A stretch of 21,788 bases of DNA. Origin: JBMSHD01 sp049416425 (lineage in GTDB: Bacteria; Pseudomonadota; Gammaproteobacteria; Francisellales; Francisellaceae). The translations under genes and the position numbers were made by a program. Shown one piece after another: positions 6,804 to 15,828 of the stretch; the stretch's first letter is position 1, and the number at the start of each line of letters is the position of its first letter. The stretch lies in the NCBI GenBank assembly GCA_049416425.1, contig JBMSHD010000024.1, positions 1-21,788 of the forward strand. Direction: 5' to 3'. The notes under the pieces are model-generated. The model saw only the letters and a program-made list of their open reading frames with translations, was not told the DNA's origin and did no database searches.

Positions 6804-8012
6804 ATGAGCGATATCAACTGGCAACTCGGTCAAGCCCTGCTACCCGAACATCTTAAATTTCAGCAAAGAGCGCTGCAGCATTATGCCGTCAATCTTACCC
6901 GCTCGATATGCGGTCTTAAAGAGGGGATTATCGAGCTTATCGTCGATGAAGATCAGCTTGAATTGGGTGTTCTTGAGATTAAACGATTGTCGTTTATTTT
7001 AGCAAATGGACGCTTTATCGATACCGAATTTAATGCTCGAGTGTCAAAATTAAGGCTGACTCCCGGGGAGCGATTAAATGGTATTGCGGAGATTTTTATC
7101 AATATTGATATGGCAGCCGTGTTGGAAGTGGAAACCTTTGAAGGCCAGGAGATTGATGTCGCCCTAAATGCTTTGACACCTGTTGAGAGGTTTGACAGTA
7201 ATGCCCGATCGCTTCAGTTTAAGCTGTTGGAATTATTCTATAATGAAGAAGATAAGCGATGGCAGTTAACAGAATTTACGCCAAATCTGATTAAGATGCC
7301 TTATCTCTTTGGGCGCCTGTTCTATCAGAGGATCAGGCAGTCTATCACCCGGCTTGAGAGTCTGATGTTTAAGACAAAAGAGCGAGGACGGTTCAATCAG
7401 AAATATCCCCTGGTGGCTATGGTAGTCAATGAGATTGAATATTGGCTGGAAGGGCAAAATAAGCACAGATATGCAGAAACGCTATCGGTTATTGAGATGT
7501 ATTTATATCGTCTGCTTCAGGTTCTTAGCCTTTTGCAGCTAAATCTCATGCCAGCGATATCTCATGCTGGAACACAGTTGATGACCATCAATCACCTGTT
7601 ATTGGCGATTGACGATCTATTAAATAAAAAACAGAAAAAAAAGGATGTCGAGCCGTTGTTATATCAAAATGGCATTTATCAAAGTCAGGTTTTAGCGGAT
7701 GCTTTTTTCATGGCTGAGTATTGTTATCTGGTCGTTGAAGCCAATCACAGTTTCGAGGTTAATGAATCGCTTTTGAAGGTTTTTGCCCCCTCACAGGCAA
7801 ACGAAATTTTGACAAAAGCACTTCCGGGAATTGATTTTCATAGCGTTGTAAATCAACCGGATATTCATTTGTTGTTTCCTGATGCCATCGAAATTTATGG
7901 CTTAGATCAGCAGGGACAGCACTGGAGTGATGTCATGAATGATAAACGCTTATGTGTGCAGTCGGCGCAAATTTTTCCAGAAGATATCAGACTGTATCTA
8001 AGCTATGTGTAA
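6804..8012 (+). CDS. tssK: T6SS baseplate protein TssK (IglD)
   Basis: A 402-residue protein, essentially the length of Francisella IglD (about 398). The N-terminus INWQLGQALLPEHLKFQQR (about residues 4-22) matches the TssK signature W-x-x-G-x-x-L-x-P-x-H-x-Q. A mixed beta shoulder domain (about 30-180), a central helical neck (about 190-310) and a C-terminal domain follow in the family order. TssK trimers sit at the outer rim of the baseplate and connect it to the TssM/TssL membrane complex. The gene starts 19 bp after iglC and ends 17 bp before the next gene, within the same transcription unit. Confidence 0.92.
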   Translation: MSDINWQLGQALLPEHLKFQQRALQHYAVNLTRSICGLKEGIIELIVDEDQLELGVLEIKRLSFILANGRFIDTEFNARVSKLRLTPGERLNGIAEIFINIDMAAVLEVETFEGQEIDVALNALTPVERFDSNARSLQFKLLELFYNEEDKRWQLTEFTPNLIKMPYLFGRLFYQRIRQSITRLESLMFKTKERGRFNQKYPLVAMVVNEIEYWLEGQNKHRYAETLSVIEMYLYRLLQVLSLLQLNLMPAISHAGTQLMTINHLLLAIDDLLNKKQKKKDVEPLLYQNGIYQSQVLADAFFMAEYCYLVVEANHSFEVNESLLKVFAPSQANEILTKALPGIDFHSVVNQPDIHLLFPDAIEIYGLDQQGQHWSDVMNDKRLCVQSAQIFPEDIRLYLSYV

Positions 8013-8029
8013 CAGCACGAGGTGAATCG

Positions 8030-9109
8030 ATGAATATTAAGATAGTATTGAAAGCGCTTGATCATGAGCGTCTCGTTGTTGAAGATACGCTGGAGGCTTT
8101 TGAGTCAATCTATCACCTGGTTGAAGAGGAGGCTTATCAAGATGTGATAGCTCAGTGCATGGAGAAATTTGAACAAGGAATTGTTGACAGGCGTTATGTC
8201 TGTTATGTCGTGTTTGCGTTGTGGTATGAAGCAAAGGAAATGAGTAGTCTGGTTGAGATCTTGGCGGCATTGTCCGAGATTCATTCGTTTTTTTATCGGC
8301 AGATTCAAAATGACCATTTAAGTAGCAAGCGTTATTTGGCTGCCGTAGCCTGGCTCCACGAAAAGCTTTATCAGCATGTCGAATTTTTAGAGCGGCTGGA
8401 ACCAGGTGGCAGACCAGCCGGTGATAAAGCACTATTTTTATCTGAGCTTTCAAAATATGGTCGGTGTTTTATCGAGCTATTTGAGCTGGATGAGATCGTA
8501 TCGCTGTCGAGATTGTCGCGTTTGTGGCAAGATATAAAGATCAGGCCACTAAAGCCGAAACTGCAGTCCGAAGAAACGGTTGATATCACCGTTGATATCA
8601 AGGAACCTAAAACGCATGCATCAACGTCGCAGATGCATGCGTTTTTTGATGAGAGCCGCCATGAAACCGAGGCTATGCACAGTGAAAAATGGCGATTGTT
8701 ATGCAGACAGATCGATATTTATCAGAAGCTGGTGACAAAAAAGCAGTGGTTGAAAGCGGCGGTGGCCAAAAGAGCGATTATCGAGGCAATGAGAACGTTT
8801 AATCCCATTGACTACTTTCCAGCAGTATTCTATCCATTTTTTGCAACAAATATTAAAAGTTTTCAACACGTAGCCGAGCAAGAGCGGTGGATGGATCATC
8901 CTGTGAGTGAAGACCTTATGGTGATGTTTAATGCCGATGTAGAGCAGTTTTATTTATCTGAAAATCCACCCATGCTAGAGGATCTGGCTTCTTTATCGAG
9001 GGAATATGGGGAGCATGGCTTTAGCCTGTTATCTCAAGATTTTGCCGGCGGTGAAAATGTTAGCGATCAGGAGGATGAAGCAGAATCTGAAAATACAATA
9101 AACTGGTAG
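8030..9109 (+). CDS. TssA-like / IglI-like T6SS component
   Basis: A 359-residue cytoplasmic protein. ATG at 8030 is preceded by GAGGTG (8019-8024), whereas the longer frame would start inside tssK, so the short form is preferred. The N-terminal part (about residues 25-110) is helical, and the pattern VDRRYVCYVVFALWYEAKEM recalls the ImpA_N region of TssA proteins, where a D-x-R-V core precedes paired helices. A charged, low-complexity linker lies at about 180-220. The C-terminal helical part contains FNPIDYFPAVFYPFF, which recalls a motif near the end of TssA-type proteins. TssA primes and caps sheath assembly. In Francisella islands the similar-sized protein is IglI, but I cannot confirm homology. 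The call is pattern-based and tentative. Confidence 0.5.
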   Translation: MNIKIVLKALDHERLVVEDTLEAFESIYHLVEEEAYQDVIAQCMEKFEQGIVDRRYVCYVVFALWYEAKEMSSLVEILAALSEIHSFFYRQIQNDHLSSKRYLAAVAWLHEKLYQHVEFLERLEPGGRPAGDKALFLSELSKYGRCFIELFELDEIVSLSRLSRLWQDIKIRPLKPKLQSEETVDITVDIKEPKTHASTSQMHAFFDESRHETEAMHSEKWRLLCRQIDIYQKLVTKKQWLKAAVAKRAIIEAMRTFNPIDYFPAVFYPFFATNIKSFQHVAEQERWMDHPVSEDLMVMFNADVEQFYLSENPPMLEDLASLSREYGEHGFSLLSQDFAGGENVSDQEDEAESENTINW

Positions 9110-9216
9110 TCCTGTTTGGAAGATAGCAGCGGTTTTGACTGAATCTACAACAACATGGAGCAGGCCAAAAAGAATGGGAAAGAGATCATTTAACCTGTTT
9201 TAGAAAAGGTGCTAAG
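9110..9216 (+). other. 107-bp gap inside the T6SS operon
   Basis: This is the longest internal gap of the operon. It has no frame of useful length, convincing promoter or terminator. AAAGGTG near 9202-9208 serves as the ribosome binding site of the next gene. It may be a relic of a lost gene or an untranslated leader. Confidence 0.4.
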
Positions 9217-11256
9217 ATGACAGAGACAACAAAATGGCAGATTTTAAATCGGATCAGTATGGAGGAGCGGTATCTGGATTCCTTATCGCAGCTTGAGCGT
9301 GAAAGGCTCAAGACGTTGTTTCACCTGCATGAACCGCAAAGTCTTGTTGATGCACTTTTTGCTGAGGTCTATCATCATTGGTTGAGTCGCCATCAATGCC
9401 AGTTTATCGAACAGGGGAGGTTGCAGGTTCGTATTCTACCGCTTGGTAAATCGCTCCTTGTAGAGACTGATAAAGCATTATCACTGCACAGCATCCTGAT
9501 TGAGGATTTGGTCGTTTATACCAGATCCTATGGTTTTTCAGTTGAGATTGGTTTTTATCTGCCTTATTCTCAGAAGGATTCAAAGGCGTTTTATGATCTG
9601 TTATTGGCAGATGCGCCGTTTGCAATCCATATTCGCTTTTGTCAACTTCAATTGAAAAACGAATCGCTAGAGCAGGATAAAAAAAGTGCCTGGCAATTGG
9701 AGGGTTATATCGACACCTCCAAGGATGACCATAAACGGTTTACTGAAAACAGCTTTCGGTTGTCTCGGCATGAACAGAGACGTTTTCTTTATTGCCGTTT
9801 GAAATTTTGCGATGTGTTGGCCTTTGCCGCGAAGAGGCATCACCCGATTATGGTGGTCAATGACAAAAGTTATGAAGAGATATTCAGATTAATCCTAAAG
9901 CCGTTTGAAACACTGTGCCGGGTAAAGATTGATAAAAGTGCCGAACAGCTGATGCTAAAGCGTCCCTGGGTGGCGATAAACTGTAGAGCACCTCGGGTTT
10001 CAGCCTATGATTATATCCTTCGAACGCTTAAGTTTTTCAAGCTTGGCCTTTATTATGATTATAGCGCGACACCGCCTGGCTATACCATATCTGCTATGGT
10101 AAAAAATACACAAACAAAAACACAGATTCTTCCGGGGATATCGATTGATGTATTGCTGCGTCAGCAATCTGCCAAGATGCCTGGAAAATGGTATTTTAAG
10201 AATCATCAGTGGCAGACGGAAGCGAATTCTACGCAGCCTTATCAATTTGATGAAAACACAATGTATCCGGGTTATGCCGATAGTATCTGTTTGAATCAAA
10301 CGACCGCAAGTTTTGATTATCATTGTCAGCAGCAGCAGGCCGAGATTGAGCGTCAAGCGATAAAATCATCGAGCCTTAAACTAAAGCTGCGATTTCCACC
10401 ATGCGGCTTCTCACCACTGCCGATGAATGGTTTTCGTGTTGAGAAAACCTTTATCTCTTGTTTGCTTGAGCCTGATTCAGACTATATCATCACCGAATTT
10501 GATATCCACTTTAGCGCTATAGATTCGGTGGTTAAGACGGTAGGCAGTCAAGCTTTGGCGCAAGTGAGCTCGACAAAAACACAGATCGATTCGGCTGAAT
10601 TTAATTTATGCCATGGTATCACGATCAATCTGACCATTGTGCCCAAAGATAAACTCTCTCAAGTCTATCCTGACTTTAATGATGATATCCTTCCGTTTAA
10701 GACGCTGGCACTGATAAGTGATGGAGGCACAAATCAATCGCGTTCATATCATATGGTTGATGCCATGATGACAAAAGTTTTAGATATCAACAGCAATATT
10801 CAGTCCTATCCTCATACGCTGGTCACAGAAGATGATGAGCTGTCCGATCAGCAGTTGTGTTATCAGCTTCAACTGCCGGCTATTTTGAAATCAGAAGCTT
10901 CTCAGTCAACGCTTTTTATATCACTGGCCTATCGTCCCCAGACAGATCATGCTGTGTTGCCATTTAGAAAGGGTAGCGTTGTAGAGTTGGCATTGTATCA
11001 GGAGACGGCCGAATTTATACAGTTGCGTTGGCATAGCCTGTTGGATAAAAATCTGGATAAAGACAGGCAGCATAATAAATTGACCTTTGGTTGTGATGAT
11101 AGTGCCGGTATCGTCCATCAGGCAGAGATCAGCAGACTCAATGACGGGCTATTTCGGCTTTATGCCAATAATGCTAAAAACAGTGCTGTTATCCTCAGCA
11201 ATAACGAGGCGCTGGATATTATTTATCAAAATATTGAGAAAGAGGGGGAGAAATGA
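9217..11256 (+). CDS. gp27/PdpA-like T6SS spike hub protein
   Basis: A 679-residue soluble protein whose N-terminal half has the layout of the gp27-like hub of VgrG. A beta-rich segment with FSVEIGFYLP (about residues 108-117) leads to GYIDTS (about 165) and YCRLKFCDVLAFAAKRHHPIM (about 195-215). A D-K-S-Y-E-E-I-F helix follows at about 220, then PRVSAYDYILRTLKFFKLGLY (about 263-284). That last stretch corresponds to the family's Y-x-E-S-D-x-x-F-L-x-R-L-x-E-x-x-G-I region. The C-terminal half is beta-rich but lacks the gp5 OB fold and helical needle repeats that I could recognise. In Francisella the central spike is built from PdpA plus a short VgrG, and this gene together with 2004-2468 fits that division. 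The stop overlaps tssM by ATGA. A second TssF-like protein was considered but fits less well. Confidence 0.6.
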   Translation: MTETTKWQILNRISMEERYLDSLSQLERERLKTLFHLHEPQSLVDALFAEVYHHWLSRHQCQFIEQGRLQVRILPLGKSLLVETDKALSLHSILIEDLVVYTRSYGFSVEIGFYLPYSQKDSKAFYDLLLADAPFAIHIRFCQLQLKNESLEQDKKSAWQLEGYIDTSKDDHKRFTENSFRLSRHEQRRFLYCRLKFCDVLAFAAKRHHPIMVVNDKSYEEIFRLILKPFETLCRVKIDKSAEQLMLKRPWVAINCRAPRVSAYDYILRTLKFFKLGLYYDYSATPPGYTISAMVKNTQTKTQILPGISIDVLLRQQSAKMPGKWYFKNHQWQTEANSTQPYQFDENTMYPGYADSICLNQTTASFDYHCQQQQAEIERQAIKSSSLKLKLRFPPCGFSPLPMNGFRVEKTFISCLLEPDSDYIITEFDIHFSAIDSVVKTVGSQALAQVSSTKTQIDSAEFNLCHGITINLTIVPKDKLSQVYPDFNDDILPFKTLALISDGGTNQSRSYHMVDAMMTKVLDINSNIQSYPHTLVTEDDELSDQQLCYQLQLPAILKSEASQSTLFISLAYRPQTDHAVLPFRKGSVVELALYQETAEFIQLRWHSLLDKNLDKDRQHNKLTFGCDDSAGIVHQAEISRLNDGLFRLYANNAKNSAVILSNNEALDIIYQNIEKEGEK

Positions 11257-14200
11257 TCAGCAGTATCCCATTGATTGCCGGAGTTGTATTGGGTGTTATA
11301 AGCGGTTTTTTTCTGCTTAGGGCGTTTATTTTTAAACTCAGCTGGATCACCGCTTTTAAAACAAAACTCTCCAAGCTCTTAGCCTGGCTTTTCGGTGTGA
11401 CCGAATTAACGCCGATTTATTATCGCTTTTATCGCAGTTTGGCCTGGTATCAAAAGCTTTTTTTCAGACGTTATAGACGCATCATCTTGATCGACCCTAC
11501 CTATGAGGGCAACAAAGAATATGGCTTGGATATTTATAAATATCAGATGTCTGTTGTGCTTGTTATAAACCCTGATAGGCTTGAGCAAGCTCAATTACCG
11601 ATGCGTGTGATATTCAAATTTTTACACAAATTACTACGTTCAAAGCTTAACCTGTGTATGATTAGAATAGATATCGAAAGACAAGCCCTGGATCCTATGG
11701 AACTCGGGAAAAGCATTTCCAATGTCTTAGACATCATCGCCCGATATATGAATTTACCGTTGGATTATGTGTTAAATTTTCAGCACGATGAAAGCGATGC
11801 CGGTGCAATAGTATGGCATAGATTGGCGGAAAGCAGCAAGGCTCAGTCTATATTCTGGGATAGGCAATATGGTGACAAGCTCTGGCTTGAGAATCTGTTT
11901 AGTGATTCAGAGCATTATCATCTACAGTTTGACGATAAAACCACTAGCGCCGAGATGGTGGCTTTATATCATTTTTTAAATCAAATTCGCCATGCGACAA
12001 GTGCCAGCCGTTTATCAGAGTATCCATCATCGACGAGTCTTAACTACCGGGGATTTGTTATCACAGCAGCTCAGATTCCGATGCTTGAGGGTTTTCCTCA
12101 AATGCTGAACCGTCGATTTAGACGTTATCGTCTGCCCTGTGTGCTGAAAAATGCTGGCTTTGCTTTCGTGTTTCTGGCTGGAAGCATTGCCATGGCCAGT
12201 GGTTTGATTCAATTATCCATGCAGCCACAATCAAGCGTGGAATCTGTGCTTGACAGTCATAAAATCACGATTGAGCGCGCGACAGTCGAAGATTATAAAG
12301 CCTCTCAGCGGCTTTTTTTGTCTGACTATCATGCGAGTCTTTTGCATTATCTATACCCAAATTGGCTGGTTGAGAAAATGCTTAGGCAGCGATGGCAGCA
12401 CCAATTGCGAGCCGCTCTTTTAGAACGAAACATGGCTCAAGATATGATGGGTTCTCATGACTTGATATCGAAATTGCCTATCACGGATTTCCAAAAACTG
12501 CACGCCAGGATCAAGAAAAATATCTGGCTTTGGTCTTATGTCAGCGGTGTTTCTATCCCGACTATAAATCTCTGGCTTAGGCTGTCTGATCAAACGGACT
12601 ATCTTTATAATCGAGTTCTACCTTCCAGAGCCACTCGATTATCAGGTGGCGAAAAAAATAAATTAATCGCCGAGATCAAGCAATATGTTGAGTCCTTTGA
12701 CAGCAGCAAGCTTGAGGCAAATTTTAACTATCCTAAGGCCAAAAGTCACCAGGCAATGACGATATTATGGCTTAATCAACTTCTCAGTTATCCGGAGATT
12801 TCGGGAGCTTTGCATCAGAGAATCAGTGCAATTTTAGACGATCAAAATGTCACACTGTCTGCAAAGGAGATGTCCATTTTTGATCGCTATGCGACGATAC
12901 TTCAGCTAAAGCAGAGTGTAGGAAGTCTTAAACCTACAAAGGATATCGATCAGCTGGTTGCCGCCATCGAGTCTGTCTATGCCACGGTGAAAAAACGTAG
13001 CGTGGGTCAGACCGTTATCAATCAAAAATTTAATATTATCACGCAATATATCCTCTTGCTGTTACAGAATCAGTCAGAACTGCCTCTATTTGCCGATATT
13101 CAATCCTCTGAGTATTACAGTAAAGATTTCTACCAGAACCAGGTATCTTCGTTGTATCGGCGGCTATCTGAATTTCTGGAACAGGCAGGCCGTCAGACAG
13201 AAGACATCATGGCATTAAAAAGGCAACTGATTCCCTATTTTACTCGGTATGATAAGGACTATGCTCAGTATTATCTCAATAGTCTGGCTCAAGCGCTAAA
13301 TGTAAATTCCGGCCATGGTGATGAGGATGACAGACAGACAGCAATGGCGGTTTATATCGCCACGTTCAACAAAAATGCTTTGATGATAAAACTGCCTGAT
13401 ATCATTGCAGATATTAAGAAAAACATCATGACGCTATCAGCAGATAAACAGCAGCCGCCAATGAAAAACACCATCGATCTATTTGTCAATTTTGATCATT
13501 TTGTTCAAAACAGTGAAAACTATCAGAACTTGATGGCTTTTTATGCCAGTTTACTCCAGCTGGGTTCCGGTTCACTTTACAACTATTATGATGGTTCACA
13601 AGCCAACTTCAAACAACAGATGCAGACATTTTTACGACCGATGGGTTTGTCTGATGCATTGTATTTGGTCTTGATTAAGCCTGCCGAGCAGGCACAAAGC
13701 TATGCTCGTCAGATCCTAAAGAAGCTGGTAGAGCTTTATTGGCAGCAGACACTTGATCCTGTTTTTGCCAATTTGGGGCAGTATTTCCCCTTTTCTCGCC
13801 ATGCTGACACGTCGATAAATAATCAAATTATGACCAATATTCTTGGAGAAAACGGTCAGTATTTCAGCTATTATCGAGACAAAATTCAGCCATTGATTCG
13901 TGCCAATCCCGGCTTTAACTGGTTGAACATAAAACAGAAACGACAATATGATTCAATGGTATCATTGCGAAATTTGCTCTGGGATGGTGATGCCAAGAAA
14001 AAGCCATTTGTATTAAATATCCGCACGAGCTCTGCCGTGCCGATATACAGCCGAATTAAACCCGCAGGCTGGTTTAGTAGCGCCAGTCATACAACAGCGT
14101 CTTATACTGCGGTGTTGACGAGTAATCAACAAAAAGTCATGGCGATAGGAATCAAAGGCATAGATGAGTCGTTTAAAGTTGACTGGTGGCTTCAAAGCAA

Positions 14201-14447
14201 TACGGCATCACTAAGCCTTCTGCAGAATCAACGTTTGTATGCCTCAAAAAATGCGGCGGGTCAGTGGGCATTGTTGAGGCTTATTGCCGGAGCAAGTCAG
14301 CGATGTGATCTATTTAGCTGGTTTTTTAATGATAATAAAACAGTGGTGTCGTTTTATGTCCTCTCACCGATGCCTTGGCAGATTTACGCTCAACAAGATA
14401 TGGATAAAAATTGTGATAACAGGGAGGCAAAAGATGGAAATTTTTGA
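11253..14447 (+). CDS. tssM: T6SS inner-membrane scaffold TssM (PdpB, IcmF-like)
   Basis: A 1064-residue membrane protein, close to the length of Francisella PdpB (about 1090). A first hydrophobic helix lies at about residues 5-27 and a second at about 297-320 (AGFAFVFLAGSIAMASGLIQL), leaving a cytoplasmic loop between them and a large C-terminal periplasmic part. No Walker A motif (GxxxxGKT/S) was seen in the cytoplasmic loop, matching subtype ii TssM rather than ATPase-bearing forms. The C-terminal region (about 860-1000), including QYFSYYRDKIQPLI and a tryptophan-containing stretch, matches the IcmF-related periplasmic domain that contacts TssJ. TssM bridges the inner membrane to the TssJ lipoprotein and docks TssL. 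ATG overlaps the previous stop, preceded by a purine-rich GAGGGGGAG. Its 3' end overlaps the next gene by 14 bp. Confidence 0.93.
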   Translation: MISSIPLIAGVVLGVISGFFLLRAFIFKLSWITAFKTKLSKLLAWLFGVTELTPIYYRFYRSLAWYQKLFFRRYRRIILIDPTYEGNKEYGLDIYKYQMSVVLVINPDRLEQAQLPMRVIFKFLHKLLRSKLNLCMIRIDIERQALDPMELGKSISNVLDIIARYMNLPLDYVLNFQHDESDAGAIVWHRLAESSKAQSIFWDRQYGDKLWLENLFSDSEHYHLQFDDKTTSAEMVALYHFLNQIRHATSASRLSEYPSSTSLNYRGFVITAAQIPMLEGFPQMLNRRFRRYRLPCVLKNAGFAFVFLAGSIAMASGLIQLSMQPQSSVESVLDSHKITIERATVEDYKASQRLFLSDYHASLLHYLYPNWLVEKMLRQRWQHQLRAALLERNMAQDMMGSHDLISKLPITDFQKLHARIKKNIWLWSYVSGVSIPTINLWLRLSDQTDYLYNRVLPSRATRLSGGEKNKLIAEIKQYVESFDSSKLEANFNYPKAKSHQAMTILWLNQLLSYPEISGALHQRISAILDDQNVTLSAKEMSIFDRYATILQLKQSVGSLKPTKDIDQLVAAIESVYATVKKRSVGQTVINQKFNIITQYILLLLQNQSELPLFADIQSSEYYSKDFYQNQVSSLYRRLSEFLEQAGRQTEDIMALKRQLIPYFTRYDKDYAQYYLNSLAQALNVNSGHGDEDDRQTAMAVYIATFNKNALMIKLPDIIADIKKNIMTLSADKQQPPMKNTIDLFVNFDHFVQNSENYQNLMAFYASLLQLGSGSLYNYYDGSQANFKQQMQTFLRPMGLSDALYLVLIKPAEQAQSYARQILKKLVELYWQQTLDPVFANLGQYFPFSRHADTSINNQIMTNILGENGQYFSYYRDKIQPLIRANPGFNWLNIKQKRQYDSMVSLRNLLWDGDAKKKPFVLNIRTSSAVPIYSRIKPAGWFSSASHTTASYTAVLTSNQQKVMAIGIKGIDESFKVDWWLQSNTASLSLLQNQRLYASKNAAGQWALLRLIAGASQRCDLFSWFFNDNKTVVSFYVLSPMPWQIYAQQDMDKNCDNREAKDGNF

Positions 14448-15828
14448 GACAGATCATCACATTGAGAATCTTTTTGAGCATATTGAAAAGTTGAAGGATG
14501 AACTGATGCAGCATTTTCACCATTATGCCGACACCGTCTATCATTCCCGTCTAAGGCAGTATTTTCCTGAAATGCTGATGCCGGTATTCAATGGAGGATT
14601 TGTTCACGTTTATGATGTGAAATTAAGTTCAGACCATGATTATATCGATCGCCAACAATGCTTGCTGATGAAAGATGGGACTCAGTTTCAGCGACTCTAT
14701 ACGCTCTACGATATGTCAATCTTGCCTTTTCATGTCGAGCAGGTTCGCTATAAAGAAGATAGGATAGAACTTGATTTTATCGCTCAAAATGGGGTTTTCC
14801 GAATCACTAACAAGTGTTTTAGGTTATGGTTTTTACCGTCTCATTTTGATCCGGCGGAGTTGTCTTTTATTCTCAATCAGCTAGGTAAACTCAAGACGGC
14901 AACCATTGAAACGATCAATATTCAAGGCCATAAACAGCGCTATATTGCCACTGTATTACAACAGAGAAAAGATGATCTTTTAACAGGGCGCTATATCAGA
15001 CAGCAGTTAAGCGATAGACGTCTGTTTAGTTTTATCGATGTGGAGTCTGATATGCGCCAAGGTGGTGAGATAGCAGGTTTTACGCTGACACTAGATATAG
15101 AAAAAGCGTATTTCGGTTATAGTGAGAATCATGATAATGCTGGTTTCTATACCAATCTTATTCCTGTTATCAATCACAAAAGAGCCTATTGCCAGGACTT
15201 TATAGCAACGGGGGATCGTGATGTTTACTGGTTGCATTCAAATGAAGATAAAGCCGGCGAATCAATCGTTGAGGTGCTTGCCGTTTATGCCGATGGAAGC
15301 AGGCTGTCTGAGCTTGATTATCAGATTATATTTGACGATCGGCGCTGTGGCATTGAGTTTATGGATATCACAACGGTACTCAATCAAAAGATTCGTGCAT
15401 TATGTGGTATTGCTGTTGGTGTCGATCAGAAACTTATGGCTAAACCGAGAACCTTAAAGTTAAGCTGGTTGCATCAAACGGTGAGCACCTATAGTCTGAG
15501 GCTATTAAACCAATTTAACGTTATTGATCAGCATTTTTGCATTGAGGATCTGACATCCTGGCTGGTTTTGCTCGAGTCTCAAAAGCTTTTTTCCTGGGAT
15601 CTGGTATACTGGCGGCGTCTTTTGAATCTTACCGACAAATTTAGTCAGATACCGATTTCAGCGCATCTACAAGATGTTGATTATCAGGCGCATGAAGTGG
15701 TGTTGTATTGGTCTAAATTAAACAGCAGGATGCAAGCCTGGATCTTGTTTTATATGTCGGCACTGGAGCAGTTTCTGGCTCAGCATATGTCCATCCTCCG
15801 CCTTGAAATCAGGGGGGTATTTCAATGA
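14434..15828 (+). CDS. tssF: TssF-like baseplate protein (IglH-like)
   Basis: A 464-residue protein, near the length of Francisella IglH (about 470). The longer open frame (from 14284) overlaps tssM deeply, whereas ATG at 14434 has an AGGGAGG ribosome binding site (14421-14427), so the short start is chosen. The N-terminal amphipathic helix with regularly spaced acidic and aromatic residues, followed by YFPEML, resembles the opening of TssF, where a tyrosine-containing helix precedes a leucine-rich motif. Near residues 345-365, LSWLHQTVSTYSLRLLN corresponds to the family's W-x-L-x-S-H-L-S-L-N-Y motif. TssF forms the baseplate wedge with TssG and TssE around the spike hub. Operon position after tssM and immediately before a TssG-like gene supports the call. 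Its stop overlaps the next start (ATGA). Confidence 0.72.
   Translation: MEIFETDHHIENLFEHIEKLKDELMQHFHHYADTVYHSRLRQYFPEMLMPVFNGGFVHVYDVKLSSDHDYIDRQQCLLMKDGTQFQRLYTLYDMSILPFHVEQVRYKEDRIELDFIAQNGVFRITNKCFRLWFLPSHFDPAELSFILNQLGKLKTATIETINIQGHKQRYIATVLQQRKDDLLTGRYIRQQLSDRRLFSFIDVESDMRQGGEIAGFTLTLDIEKAYFGYSENHDNAGFYTNLIPVINHKRAYCQDFIATGDRDVYWLHSNEDKAGESIVEVLAVYADGSRLSELDYQIIFDDRRCGIEFMDITTVLNQKIRALCGIAVGVDQKLMAKPRTLKLSWLHQTVSTYSLRLLNQFNVIDQHFCIEDLTSWLVLLESQKLFSWDLVYWRRLLNLTDKFSQIPISAHLQDVDYQAHEVVLYWSKLNSRMQAWILFYMSALEQFLAQHMSILRLEIRGVFQ

Noticed and set aside
7952..8029. Longer N-terminus for the TssA-like protein
   Set aside because: It overlaps tssK; ATG 8030 has GAGGTG at a normal distance.
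14284..14433. Longer N-terminus for the TssF-like protein
   Set aside because: It would lie wholly within tssM, has no ribosome binding site, and the downstream ATG has a strong one.
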